DNA of 64,000 nucleotides. Source: Comamonas halotolerans (lineage in GTDB: Bacteria > Pseudomonadota > Gammaproteobacteria > Burkholderiales > Burkholderiaceae_C). The DNA is taken from the NCBI RefSeq assembly GCF_030162935.1, contig NZ_JASAUZ010000001.1, positions 186,001 through 250,000 on the forward strand, read 5' to 3'. The notes below the pieces were generated by a model. That model did not search any database. It had not been told where the DNA came from and saw nothing but the letters and a program-made list of their open reading frames with translations. The position numbers were made by a program, and so were the translations under genes. Every line of letters starts with the position of its first letter. Within the stretch, counting starts at the first letter, position 1. Shown here piece by piece: positions 33,464-41,976 of the stretch.

Positions 33464-33787
33464 TTGAAACACGCCACCAAGCTGACGCTGGCAGCCCTGC
33501 TGTCGGCCTTCAATTTTGCGGCTTCAGCCTCCGACCCGCAAAGCATTGGCGCTGGTCAGCGCTTTTTTGAAAAAACCTGCGCAAAGTGCCACACCGCTGA
33601 TATCGGCCCCGAGCTGCGTGGCCGCCAGTTGCCCCCTGAATATTTTGTCGCCATCGCCCGCAATGGCCTGAACGCCATGCCCGCGTTCCGCATCACCGAC
33701 ATTGACGACACCACCTTGCTGGAAGTGGGTAAATACCTGTCGCAAACACCTGTGCCGACAGCCGCCACTCCAGCCATCCAACCATGA
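33464..33787 (+). CDS. pchC: 4-cresol dehydrogenase cytochrome c subunit
   Basis: The 107-residue precursor has a Sec signal (to about residue 22), then one haem site, CAKCH (Cys39, Cys42, His43), and an axial methionine in LNAMPAF (Met72). The small size and position directly before pchX and pchF identify the electron-accepting cytochrome of p-cresol methylhydroxylase. TTG 33464 is the start, with AGGAG 7 bases upstream. It accepts electrons from the flavin of PchF in the periplasm. Its stop lies 13 bases before pchX. Confidence 0.9.
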   Translation: MKHATKLTLAALLSAFNFAASASDPQSIGAGQRFFEKTCAKCHTADIGPELRGRQLPPEYFVAIARNGLNAMPAFRITDIDDTTLLEVGKYLSQTPVPTAATPAIQP

Positions 33788-33800
33788 GCGGGAGTACGTG

Positions 33801-34304
33801 ATGCAAACCGATCGTCGCACCCTTCTCAAGGGCTTGGCCGCAGCAGGACTGGCCGTCTCCGGCATTGGCTGGGCTCGAGCTTCAAACAGCAATGCCCGCA
33901 CAACAGCTGACAGCACAGAAGTGCTGGCGGTGACTTCCAGCCTGCAAGCCAGCGCACTGGATGCCGCGTTTGTCGCAGGTGTACAGAATGCTGCCTGCAA
34001 TGTCTCTCACACCGGACTGCAAGGCCTGGACAGCGCTGCGTTCACACGGCTTGGCAATTTGCTGGCCGACGGCCAGGAGACGCTGCTGGTGGGCCTGCTG
34101 GATGATGCCTGCGCCACCTTGGTGCTGGACCTGGTGCGCTCCGCTGGCGGCCGTGTGCTTGCCATGGACAACCACCGTATTGACCGCACCGCCACCGACT
34201 GGGCCCAGCATCTGGGTCAGTCGCTGGCCTCCGGCCAGACCTTCACCCCTTCCAGGATAGCCGCTGGCAGCGAAGCCCGCGTTTCTTTCCGCTGCGTGAT
34301 TTAA
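33801..34304 (+). CDS. pchX: PchX: Tat-signal protein of the p-cresol operon, unknown function
   Basis: The 167-residue protein starts with a textbook twin-arginine signal, DRRTLLKGLAAAGLAVSG (Arg5-Arg6), cleaved near WARAS. The rest has no cofactor motif: one C-terminal cysteine is near the end and two are central, and it shows an alpha/beta look (LLVGLLDDACATLVLDLVR). In the known pchACXF operon PchX has no assigned role. It lies between pchC and pchF, 17 bases before pchF, so it should be made in equal amounts with the flavoprotein. Because PchF has no signal of its own, PchX could be a Tat escort; this is inference. Confidence 0.8.
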   Translation: MQTDRRTLLKGLAAAGLAVSGIGWARASNSNARTTADSTEVLAVTSSLQASALDAAFVAGVQNAACNVSHTGLQGLDSAAFTRLGNLLADGQETLLVGLLDDACATLVLDLVRSAGGRVLAMDNHRIDRTATDWAQHLGQSLASGQTFTPSRIAAGSEARVSFRCVI

Positions 34305-34321
34305 GCAATAAGGAACAGACC

Positions 34322-35872
34322 ATGACAAGCAAATACATGGCCCTTCCCAAGGGCATGAGCGAGAGCAGTTTTGATGCCGCCATCGCCAAGTTCAAACAAG
34401 CCCTGGGCGAAGACAATGTGATGATTCAGGACGAGCTGGTTCGCCCTTACACCAAGGTGATGATGGCCGTGCCTACCGAAGCGCACACTCCATCTGCTGT
34501 GGTCACAGCCACAACCGTCGAACAGGTGCAAGCCGTCGTCAAGATCTGCAACGAGCACAAAGTGCCCGTGTGGACGATCTCGACAGGCCGTAACTTCGGC
34601 TACGGCTCTGCGGCACCCGTCGAGCGCGGTCAGGTGATTCTGGATCTGCGCAAGATGAACAAGATCATCCACGTGGACCCCGAGCTGTGCACCGCCTTGG
34701 TCGAACCCGGCGTGACCTACCAGATGCTCTACGACTATCTGGAAGAAAACAAGATTCCGCTGATGCTGTCCTTTTCAGCACCTTCGGCGATTGCCGGCCC
34801 CCTAGGCAACACCATGGACCGCGGCGTGGGTTACACCCCTTATGGCGAACACTTCATGATGCAATGCGGCATGGAAGTGGTGATGGCCAACGGCGATGTC
34901 TACCGAACCGGTATGGGCGGCGTGAAGGGAGACAAAGCCTGGCAAGTGTTCAAGTGGGGCTATGGCCCAACGCTGGACGGCATGTTCACCCAATCCAACT
35001 ACGGCATTTGTACCAAGATGGGCTTCTGGTTGATGCCCAAGCCCCCTGTCTTCAAACCATTGGAAATTCAGTTTGACGACGACAGCGATATCTCTGACAT
35101 CGTGGAGTTCATCCGCCCCTTGCGCATTGCCCAGGTCATCCCCAACTCCGTGGTGATCGCAGGCATTCTGTGGGAGGCGTCCACCTGCAACACTCGCCGC
35201 ACCGATTACACCACCGAGCCTGGCTACACCAGCGATGCCATCCTCAAGCAAATCCAGAAAGACAAGCACCTGGGGGCCTGGAATGTGTATGCCGCGCTGT
35301 ACGGCACCAAGGAGCAAGTCGAAGTCAACTTCAACATTGTGCAAGAAGCACTCAAGAAGCTTGGCAAGGGCCGCCTGATCACGGAAGAGATGGCTGGCGA
35401 CACCCAGCCTTTCAAATACCGTGCCCAACTCATGTCAGGCGTGCCCAACCTTCAGGAGTTTGGCCTGTACAACTGGCGTGGAGGCGGTGGCTCCATGTGG
35501 TTTGCACCTGTGTCGCAAGCGCGTGGCAGCGAATGCGACAAGCAAAAGTCGCTGGCCAAGAAGATTCTCAACAAACACGGTCTGGACTACGTGGGCGAAT
35601 TCATCGTCGGCTGGCGCGATATGCACCACGTCATCGACGTGCTCTACGACCGCAGCAACGAAGAGGAAACCCAACGTGCCAATGCCTGCTTTGCAGAACT
35701 GCTGGACGAATTCGAGAAAGAAGGCTACGCCGTGTATCGCGTGAACACGGCCTTCCAGGAACGCGTGGCCCAAAGCTACGGTCCGGTCAAGCGGGATATT
35801 GAGCGCAAGATCAAGCGTGCGCTCGACCCCAACGGCATCCTGGCTCCCGGCAAGTGCGGTATTGACATTTAA
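34322..35872 (+). CDS. pchF: 4-cresol dehydrogenase flavoprotein subunit
   Basis: The 516-residue flavoprotein of p-cresol methylhydroxylase oxidises 4-cresol via 4-hydroxybenzyl alcohol to 4-hydroxybenzaldehyde. It is a VAO-type oxidase: an N-terminal FAD domain with STGRNFGYGSAAP, GNTMDRGVGYTPYG and a C-terminal cap. Tyr383 in FGLYNWRGG matches the tyrosine that carries covalent FAD in the P. putida enzyme. Identity to that enzyme appears high throughout. No N-terminal signal is visible, although the enzyme works with a periplasmic cytochrome. A good terminator follows. Confidence 0.95.
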   Translation: MTSKYMALPKGMSESSFDAAIAKFKQALGEDNVMIQDELVRPYTKVMMAVPTEAHTPSAVVTATTVEQVQAVVKICNEHKVPVWTISTGRNFGYGSAAPVERGQVILDLRKMNKIIHVDPELCTALVEPGVTYQMLYDYLEENKIPLMLSFSAPSAIAGPLGNTMDRGVGYTPYGEHFMMQCGMEVVMANGDVYRTGMGGVKGDKAWQVFKWGYGPTLDGMFTQSNYGICTKMGFWLMPKPPVFKPLEIQFDDDSDISDIVEFIRPLRIAQVIPNSVVIAGILWEASTCNTRRTDYTTEPGYTSDAILKQIQKDKHLGAWNVYAALYGTKEQVEVNFNIVQEALKKLGKGRLITEEMAGDTQPFKYRAQLMSGVPNLQEFGLYNWRGGGGSMWFAPVSQARGSECDKQKSLAKKILNKHGLDYVGEFIVGWRDMHHVIDVLYDRSNEEETQRANACFAELLDEFEKEGYAVYRVNTAFQERVAQSYGPVKRDIERKIKRALDPNGILAPGKCGIDI

Positions 35873-35896
35873 GGCTTACGCCTCTCTGGCTCACAC

Positions 35897-35935
35897 AAAA
35901 GCTGCCTGACGGGTCATGCCCTTCAGGCAGCTTTT
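35897..35935 (+). terminator. Intrinsic terminator of pchACXF
   Basis: AAAAGCTGCCTGA / TCAGGCAGCTTTT makes a 13-bp stem with a 13-base loop, 24 bases past the pchF stop. Confidence 0.88.
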
Positions 35936-36114
35936 CTCTTGCTGCTTAGCCGGCCAGTCAGCGTTGCAGGCCATGCAATGTCCCAAGCCACAGCCTCGTT
36001 TCAGCAGTCGTGGGAAAATTCATGGCAGTCGCACTGTGCATCTGGCTGCATTCCGCTGGATGTACGGTCTTTTCTTTCCCTTTTTCGCGGCATGAGCCGC
36101 AAAGACTGCAATTC

Positions 36115-36642
36115 ATGGAAATCACCCCTCAATGCGTGGTCGCGCTGACCTGGACCCTCAAAGACACACTGGGCGATGATCTGGATGTGCTGAGCGAACC
36201 TGTAGAGTTTCTCGTCGGTGGTGACGACTTGCTCAAGCGCATTGAAGAAGCCTTGCAAGGCCATGTCTTGGGCGACAAGCTGCAGCTGCACCTTGAGCCC
36301 GAAGAGGCTTTTGGCGACTATGTGGACAGCCTGATCTTTTTGGAAAAGCGCGAGCTGTTCCCCAAAGAGCTGGAAGAAGGCATGACCTATGAAGGCTCCA
36401 GCCTGCCCAAGGGCTGCAACCCTGAAGCCCCCAAGGATGCGCTCTACACCGTGACCGATATCTACCCCGAGCATGTGGTGCTGGACGGCAACCACCCTCT
36501 GGCAGGTATTGCCCTGCGCATCGAGCTGAAGGTGGAAGCCGTGCGCGAAGCCACCGAAGAAGAGATTGGCCGTGGCAGCGCGGGCACGGGCTTTTTCCGC
36601 ATTCAACCACCTGCTGTGCCCGGCAACACCACGCTGCACTAA
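36115..36642 (+). CDS. slyD: FKBP-type peptidyl-prolyl isomerase, SlyD-like
   Basis: A 175-residue SlyD-type protein: a split FKBP domain (FLVGGDDLLKRIEEALQGH, then LEPEEAFGDY) with an inserted chaperone flap (about 70-130) and a return to the FKBP strand VVLDGNHPLAGIALRIELKVEAVREAT. It assists folding of proline-limited steps. The His/Cys-rich metal-binding tail of E. coli SlyD is absent; the C-terminus is PPAVPGNTTLH. ATG 36115 matches the family N-terminus. It is convergent with the reductase gene, separated by a 22-base inverted repeat. Confidence 0.88.
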   Translation: MEITPQCVVALTWTLKDTLGDDLDVLSEPVEFLVGGDDLLKRIEEALQGHVLGDKLQLHLEPEEAFGDYVDSLIFLEKRELFPKELEEGMTYEGSSLPKGCNPEAPKDALYTVTDIYPEHVVLDGNHPLAGIALRIELKVEAVREATEEEIGRGSAGTGFFRIQPPAVPGNTTLH

Positions 36643-36654
36643 GAGCCTCGTGCC

Positions 36655-36676
36655 TTAGAACGTGTTTACGTTCTAA
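36655..36676. repeat. 22-base perfect inverted repeat between convergent genes
   Basis: TTAGAACGT / ACGTTCTAA with a GTTT loop is a perfect 9-bp stem between the slyD stop (36642) and the reductase stop (36682). It has no T-run on either side, so it is a weak terminator at best. Confidence 0.6.
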
Positions 36677-36681
36677 AGATG

Positions 36682-38052
36682 TCAACGCATCTGGAAGGCT
36701 TCCTGGTGCACAGACCATCCACGCTGCTGCTGCGCCGCCTGGCGCATGGCGCGTCCCAAGCCGGCCGGGCCACACAGCCAGATATCGAGAGCTGCGCCAT
36801 AAGCCGCCAAATGCTGTGGCTTGAGAAGTTGCCCATGTGCCGCATCATGCACCTGCAGGGTGACAGATGGCTCAGCAGCCTCGCACAAGGCCTTCAAGCG
36901 AGGCAGGAGCACATCTTCAGATGCATTCCGGGTGCAGTAATGCAAATGCGCGCTTTGTAGTTGCTGCCCACCCTCCGCGCCGGGTTGGCGAGCCTCCAGC
37001 AATGCCAGAAATGGAGTGATTCCTACACCACCCGCAATCCAGACTTGTTCGCGCTGTGCTTGGCCCAGCGCATCGAAACAACCGTAAGGCCCTTCGATAC
37101 TTACCGGCTGTCCCTGCTTGAGCACGGCATGCAGATTATTGGTGTAGTCGCCCAAAGGCTTGATCACCAAACGCAACAGCATGCGTCCATCAGGCAGGTG
37201 TCCGCAGCTGCCCGGTGCGCTGGCAATCGTGAAGGGGTGCGGGCCTTCCAAGCCATCAAAGCTGGCAAATACAAACTGTCCCGGCGTATGTCCCTGCCAG
37301 CTGGCAGGCATGGCACACAGCACTTCCAGAGGATCAAGACCTGGATGTGCTCCCATCACTTGGACAGCATGCACTTGCGCCTTGTGACTGTTGCCACCGT
37401 GTCCGATTCCACCCAACAGGGAATAAATTGCAGCACCGCTGCCCAGAGCCAGCAGCACGACCACCAAAGCCCCCATGGGCAATCGCCACAATGACATAGG
37501 CATCAGAGCCAGCGTATGAAAAGCCAGCAGCAGATACAACACGGGCATGATGCGGTGCAAACGGCTCCATGGACGGTAGGCTAGCAAACGTTGCAACAGC
37601 GTAAGCGCCACCATAACGAGCAACGCATAAAAGGCCCACTCACCCACATCCTTGGACACGCCACGCCAATCCGCAACCCAGGCCAGCACAGGCTCTTTAG
37701 CCGGGCGCCCGACTGTTCCCCAGATCTGTTTGATCCAGTCACTGGATTCCTTCGCGCCCCAGTGCAGCACTGCCGCAGACGCAGCTGCAATCCCTGCCCA
37801 TTTATGCAGGCGGTAAACCTGGTCCATACCGCCCAGTGGCCGCTCCATCCAGGGCTGACGCAGCGCCAGCAGCATGACGAGAGACATCATGCCAATACTC
37901 CAGATGCCGCTGAGATACAGCGCATGCTGACGCAGCTGCCACCATAGCCCCGCAGACGTTGGCTCGCCTAAAACTTGCCAAGGCATGGCCGCAGCAGCCC
38001 AAGCCACAGTCAGTAGCAGCCACCACGCTCCAAAAGCAACCCGTACGCGCAT
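36682..38052 (-). CDS. Ferric-reductase-like transmembrane flavoprotein
   Basis: The 456-residue protein combines a ferric-reductase-type membrane domain (about six helices, with haem-ligand-type histidines in VYRLHKWAG, AAVLHWG, SRLHRIMP and LLLAFHTLAL) with a cytoplasmic ferredoxin-NADP reductase module: GQFVFASFDG, HPFTIASAPG for FAD, EGPYG, GGVGITPFLALLEA and LWLCGPAGLG for NAD(P)H. It should carry electrons from NAD(P)H across the membrane to iron or another acceptor. ATG 38052 is chosen for the AGGGGGA upstream. It is downstream of a PepSY gene on the same strand and near a PhoPQ-like system. Confidence 0.88.
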   Translation of the reverse strand: MRVRVAFGAWWLLLTVAWAAAAMPWQVLGEPTSAGLWWQLRQHALYLSGIWSIGMMSLVMLLALRQPWMERPLGGMDQVYRLHKWAGIAAASAAVLHWGAKESSDWIKQIWGTVGRPAKEPVLAWVADWRGVSKDVGEWAFYALLVMVALTLLQRLLAYRPWSRLHRIMPVLYLLLAFHTLALMPMSLWRLPMGALVVVLLALGSGAAIYSLLGGIGHGGNSHKAQVHAVQVMGAHPGLDPLEVLCAMPASWQGHTPGQFVFASFDGLEGPHPFTIASAPGSCGHLPDGRMLLRLVIKPLGDYTNNLHAVLKQGQPVSIEGPYGCFDALGQAQREQVWIAGGVGITPFLALLEARQPGAEGGQQLQSAHLHYCTRNASEDVLLPRLKALCEAAEPSVTLQVHDAAHGQLLKPQHLAAYGAALDIWLCGPAGLGRAMRQAAQQQRGWSVHQEAFQMR

Positions 38053-38117
38053 GTGTTCCCCCTGTTCTTTTATTGGAAGTTGCAGGACACGACAGTCCTG
38101 CAAGAAGACGGTCTCGA

Positions 38118-38465
38118 TCAGCGTTTGACACGCGTGCGCAGTACAGCACCCGTGTGCCCATCAACATCCAGCTTGACCTGAGCACCTTGCGCATCACGTG
38201 CTTTGACTTCATAACGGTCATCGGACCACTCGATCTCTCGTATCTCGCGCCAACCTGCTGCATCCATAAGCTCATATACCTGACCTATCGTCAGTTTGGG
38301 TCCCTGTGCAGCAATGGCGGCAACAGGTGTGCTGACACGCGCTGGCGCCTTGGCTGCGTCAGGTTGAGAGGTCTGGGCAAGGACACTGCATGTCATGCCA
38401 GCCAATATGGCCACCGACATCAGTGACCGAAACTGAGGGAAAGGGAAGGTTTTGTTTGCTTTCAT
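38118..38465 (-). CDS. Exported PepSY-domain protein
   Basis: This 115-residue protein has a signal peptide (cleavage near SVLAQT) and a single PepSY-type domain: LTIGQVYELMDAAGWREIREIEWSDDRYEVKARDAQG. Such domains bind or inhibit partners in the envelope and often accompany two-component systems and haem or metal redox proteins. It is upstream of the ferric-reductase-like gene and co-directional with it, 65 bases apart, so the two may be one transcript. It is divergent from the second PepSY gene. Confidence 0.8.
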   Translation of the reverse strand: MKANKTFPFPQFRSLMSVAILAGMTCSVLAQTSQPDAAKAPARVSTPVAAIAAQGPKLTIGQVYELMDAAGWREIREIEWSDDRYEVKARDAQGAQVKLDVDGHTGAVLRTRVKR

Positions 38466-38563
38466 GTCTAGATCTCCTGGTCATGCAATCCATGTATTGC
38501 CAGCAACATTGCTGGTTCCATGAATTTTTCAAAACACTTGGTGAATCCAAACTGAAACCACTG

Positions 38564-38581
38564 TTCATGCGACATTCATGC
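38564..38581 (+). promoter_or_regulatory. Direct repeat suited to the OmpR-family regulator
   Basis: TTCATGC at 38564-38570 recurs at 38575-38581, exactly 11 bases apart, in the divergent promoter between the two PepSY genes. That spacing is the hallmark of tandem OmpR/PhoB-type binding, and such a regulator is encoded 417 bases downstream. Binding is not proven. Confidence 0.5.
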
Positions 38582-38632
38582 AGGTTTGGCTATAAGCACA
38601 TCCAGACCGACATCTTTAGGAGCCCTGCTGCC

Positions 38633-38998
38633 ATGCCCACTCATTTGCAGTCCAAGCTTTCCATTGCACGACCAAGGATTTGGTGTGGTGCCCTGGCAGT
38701 GGCATGCCTGCTGTGGACAAGTTACATGCCCTTGACCACACAGGCTCACTCCGGCGACAGCGATCACGAACTGGCTCGCCAAGCACTGCAACAAGGCAAG
38801 GTGCTTCCATTGCGTACCGTGCTGGACATGGTGGAGCGTGAGCACCAGGGACAAGTGGTCAAAGTGGAGTTTGAGCACGATGATGGCCGCTTCATCTACG
38901 AAATGCGGCTGCTGCACCCAGATGGCCAGATGAGCAAGCTCAAAGTGGATGCCGTAAATGGCCGCACCCTCGCCGTGCGTCGCAGGGGACAACACTGA
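38633..38998 (+). CDS. PepSY-domain protein preceding the two-component genes
   Basis: The 121-residue product begins with a signal or membrane anchor (LAVACLLWTSYMPLTTQAHS) and carries a PepSY-type domain with VLDMVEREHQGQVVKVEFEHDD and KLKVDAVNGRTLAV. It overlaps the response-regulator ATG by one base (TGATG), so it is translationally coupled to it. In analogous operons a PepSY protein modulates the sensor kinase from the periplasmic side. AGGAG is present but 14 bases from the ATG, which is long. Confidence 0.82.
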   Translation: MPTHLQSKLSIARPRIWCGALAVACLLWTSYMPLTTQAHSGDSDHELARQALQQGKVLPLRTVLDMVEREHQGQVVKVEFEHDDGRFIYEMRLLHPDGQMSKLKVDAVNGRTLAVRRRGQH

Positions 38999-39669
38999 TG
39001 CGTATTCTTGTTGTGGAAGATGAGCCCACGCTGTGCGCCCAGTTGTCGCAAGCCATCACTGCCGCTGGACATACGGTGGAAATCGCTGCCGACGGTGCAA
39101 CGGCACGCTATATGGGAGAAGTGGAAAATTTCGATGCAGTCGTACTCGACCTGGGCTTGCCAGTGGTAGACGGCCTGAGCGTGCTGCGCCACTGGCGCTC
39201 ACAAGGTCGCAATATGCCTGTACTGATTTTGACTGCGCGCAATGCCTGGCACGAAAAAGTCACAGGCATGGATGCTGGCGCCGACGACTACCTCACCAAA
39301 CCATTTCACATGGAAGAGCTGCTGGCTCGGTTGAGAGCCTTGCTTCGAAGACTCTCTCCTCATAGCAGCGCGCTGTGGCAATGCGGCAGCATTCGCCTGG
39401 ACACCCGGCAGGCCACCGTCTCTGTGGATGGTCTGCCGCTGACACTGACCAGCCATGAGTTCAAGATCTTGTCGCTTTTGATGCAGCGTGCCGGTGAAGT
39501 GCTCTCTCGCACGGAACTGTCCGAGCACCTCTACCCTCAAGATAGCGAACGTGACTCCAATACGATTGAAGTTTTTGTGGGTCGTCTGCGCAAAAAACTA
39601 CCTCCTGGCAGCATAGAAACCGTGAGAGGTCTGGGCTACCGTCTACACCCCACAGGAGAAATGGCTTGA
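38998..39669 (+). CDS. OmpR/PhoP-family response regulator
   Basis: The 223-residue regulator has a receiver domain with phosphoacceptor Asp51 (VVLDLGLP), the acidic pair Glu7/Asp8 and a Lys in LTKPFH, followed by a winged-helix DNA-binding domain (about 130-220) ending DSNTIEVFVGRLRKKL and GLGYRL. The sequence type is closest to PhoP/QseB. It overlaps the PepSY gene and the kinase gene. Likely targets include the adjacent divergent PepSY/reductase promoter with its 11-base direct repeat. Confidence 0.9.
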   Translation: MRILVVEDEPTLCAQLSQAITAAGHTVEIAADGATARYMGEVENFDAVVLDLGLPVVDGLSVLRHWRSQGRNMPVLILTARNAWHEKVTGMDAGADDYLTKPFHMEELLARLRALLRRLSPHSSALWQCGSIRLDTRQATVSVDGLPLTLTSHEFKILSLLMQRAGEVLSRTELSEHLYPQDSERDSNTIEVFVGRLRKKLPPGSIETVRGLGYRLHPTGEMA

Positions 39670-41087
39670 CGCAACGTCTGTCACTCTCGCTGCACCAGGG
39701 CTCACTTCGCATTCGTTTGCTGCTAGGAACTTTGGCGTGGATTGCCCTGGCCATCGCCATAGCAGGCTGGGGCCTGCGAGGGCTCTTTGAAGAACACATC
39801 AATCAGCAGCTGCAAGACCAACTGGTACGCCAGCTCGATCAGCTTAGCGCAGCTGTAAATTTCACCTCGGAACAACGCATCGAGGTTCTCCCAATGGCTG
39901 GTGACGCCAGACTCTCCACGCCGTTGTCTGGTCTGTACTGGCAGGTCGATGTATTGCCTGCTCAAGGCCCAGCAGAACTGGGCATCGCTCGCTCACGCTC
40001 ACTTTGGGACTTGGTGCTGCCACTGTCCGCAGACACTGCCTTGCCAGGCACCTCGCGGCAAGGCTATGCGGTGCTGCAGTTGCAAGATCCGCAAGGCCAT
40101 ACGTTGCTCGCAGTCAGCCGGTCTTTGCTGCTACCTGAGGTGCAGGCACCTTTGTTGCGGTTGACCGTGGCAGCAGACCATGCCTTGCTGGCAGAGCCTG
40201 TGCAACGCTTTACTACCATGCTGCTGGCTGCGCTGGGAACTCTGGCGGTCGGATTGGTGCTGGCCGTTGCCGTGCAACTGCAACTTGCCTTGCGTCCGTT
40301 GAACCTGCTGCATCAGAGCTTGACGGCAGTGCGCACCGGCAAAGCCACGCAACTGGAAGGACAGTTTCCTGACGAACTGCAGCCCTTGGTCAATGAATTC
40401 AACCATGTGCTTGGCGCGAATGCCGACATCGTGCAACGCGCCCGCACCCAGGCAGGCAATCTGGCCCATGCCATGCACACACCATTGACTATTTTGAGCA
40501 ATGCCGCAACTCAGGACGACACCGCTCTGGCACGACTGGTTGAAGAACAAGTGGCCATCGCACAACGCCAGATAAACCATCAGCTGGCCCGCGCGCGCGC
40601 AGCTGCCCGTCAAGCTACGGGCCTGCGCACCCCTTTGCAGCCACCGCTGGAGTCATTGGTCCGCACCATGGATCGACTGCATGCCGTGCATGGCATCCAC
40701 TTCACACTGAATGGCGCTGCGCAGTGTTGGGACTTCCTGGGCGACGAGCAGGACCTGATGGAAATACTTGGCAACTTGCTGGACAACGCAGGGAAATGGG
40801 CCAATCACGAAGTGCATCTGAGCGTGCAGGGTCAGGAGAGCGAGCAAGCAGGTCAGCAATTGCTGCTCACCATTGACGACGATGGACCCGGCATTGAAGA
40901 CGCGGACCTCGACCGCATTTTTGAGCGCGGTGAGCGCCTGGACGAACGCAGACCTGGCACAGGGTTAGGACTGGACATCGTCCGCGATCTGGTTCGAACC
41001 TACGGTGGCCGCATTACGGGCAGTCGTTCACCACGAGGAGGGCTACGCATGCAACTGCAGCTGCCTGGCACAAAAAGAATGGAGTGA
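39666..41087 (+). CDS. Sensor histidine kinase, PhoQ-like
   Basis: The 473-residue kinase has two membrane helices (about 15-35 and 180-200) bounding a periplasmic sensor domain, a HAMP-like linker, the dimerisation helix with LAHAMHTPLTIL and an ATP domain with NLLDNAGKW, DDDGPGIEDADL and GTGLGLDIV. TTG 39666 overlaps the regulator stop and has AGGAG 7 bases upstream, so TTG is the likely start. The H-box form resembles PhoQ. The signal is unknown, though adjacent PepSY proteins suggest periplasmic modulation. Confidence 0.88.
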   Translation: MTQRLSLSLHQGSLRIRLLLGTLAWIALAIAIAGWGLRGLFEEHINQQLQDQLVRQLDQLSAAVNFTSEQRIEVLPMAGDARLSTPLSGLYWQVDVLPAQGPAELGIARSRSLWDLVLPLSADTALPGTSRQGYAVLQLQDPQGHTLLAVSRSLLLPEVQAPLLRLTVAADHALLAEPVQRFTTMLLAALGTLAVGLVLAVAVQLQLALRPLNLLHQSLTAVRTGKATQLEGQFPDELQPLVNEFNHVLGANADIVQRARTQAGNLAHAMHTPLTILSNAATQDDTALARLVEEQVAIAQRQINHQLARARAAARQATGLRTPLQPPLESLVRTMDRLHAVHGIHFTLNGAAQCWDFLGDEQDLMEILGNLLDNAGKWANHEVHLSVQGQESEQAGQQLLLTIDDDGPGIEDADLDRIFERGERLDERRPGTGLGLDIVRDLVRTYGGRITGSRSPRGGLRMQLQLPGTKRME

Positions 41088-41091
41088 ACGC

Positions 41092-41916
41092 TTATCGCTC
41101 TTGCAACGAGCGCAGTACCTGCACCAAAGTATCCGCCTCGGGAAACAGCCAATCGCCCAATGCGCCTAGCGCTACAGCGACGATCAGCGCCCCCAGCACG
41201 GGCTTCCAGCTCAACCGCAAGGCCACCAGCAGCCAGCCTTCACGCTCCACCACATACAGCGTGCGTGCCATCAGCAGCGCAAAAGCCACTTCGACGGCCA
41301 CGGCAAGGAACAGGTCCGCCCCGAACACCAGCCACAACAAAGAGCCCACACCCGTGACGGCCACCAGCAGCGCTGTAAACACCAGCAGCACCGGGACCAG
41401 AACCACCGCCCCTTCGTCCAGTCCATCCATGTCTGGTAAATCCATATCTGGCAAATCAATGCCTGACGGTGAAGAAGGCGCAGCCTCAGCCAGCGTGTCC
41501 TCCCATGCTCCATTGGCACCGCCACCGCCATACGAACCACCCTGGCCACTCTCAAAGCCCGCAGATTTGTGCGAGTAGGTGCTGGAACCACCGCTGTTGC
41601 CAGATAAAACATCCGGTATTTCCCAGTCTCGGCGCAGCATGCACCCAGCCCATAAACGCACCAACAGCAGATAAAGCAGATAGCCACCTGCCAGAGCCAA
41701 ACCATAGCGCACCGCCATGCTGTGCATCCCGGCTTGGAGCAAGCCCAGACTTAGCAACGACATCCCAGCCAGGCTGAGTCCCCCCGTCAGCGCCGCATGC
41801 AGGCGCAGCCAATGGCGTTGCTGCAAGCGGCGACGCATACGGTCTTCCTGCCTGAGTATCACGTGCGCCCATGATGCGCGGTGGCGCTGATGTGAGCGCC
41901 GGGGCTTTCTGGCCAT
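41092..41916 (-). CDS. Uncharacterised membrane protein with Asp-rich linker
   Basis: I do not recognise a family. The 274-residue protein has a basic N-terminus (MARKPRRSHQRHR), two helices (about 42-92), a Gly/Ser/Asp-rich loop with repeated DLPDMD units, then three helices. The stop codons of this gene and the kinase are 4 bases apart on opposite strands. It follows dut by 60 bases on the same strand, so it may be the last gene of the coaBC operon. The loop could bind a divalent metal; that is speculation. Confidence 0.6.
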   Translation of the reverse strand: MARKPRRSHQRHRASWAHVILRQEDRMRRRLQQRHWLRLHAALTGGLSLAGMSLLSLGLLQAGMHSMAVRYGLALAGGYLLYLLLVRLWAGCMLRRDWEIPDVLSGNSGGSSTYSHKSAGFESGQGGSYGGGGANGAWEDTLAEAAPSSPSGIDLPDMDLPDMDGLDEGAVVLVPVLLVFTALLVAVTGVGSLLWLVFGADLFLAVAVEVAFALLMARTLYVVEREGWLLVALRLSWKPVLGALIVAVALGALGDWLFPEADTLVQVLRSLQER

Positions 41917-41976
41917 ACAGACTTTCTGGAAACGTGCTGCGCTGCCAGCCCTGTTGCAACAGCGCAGGATTGAAGC

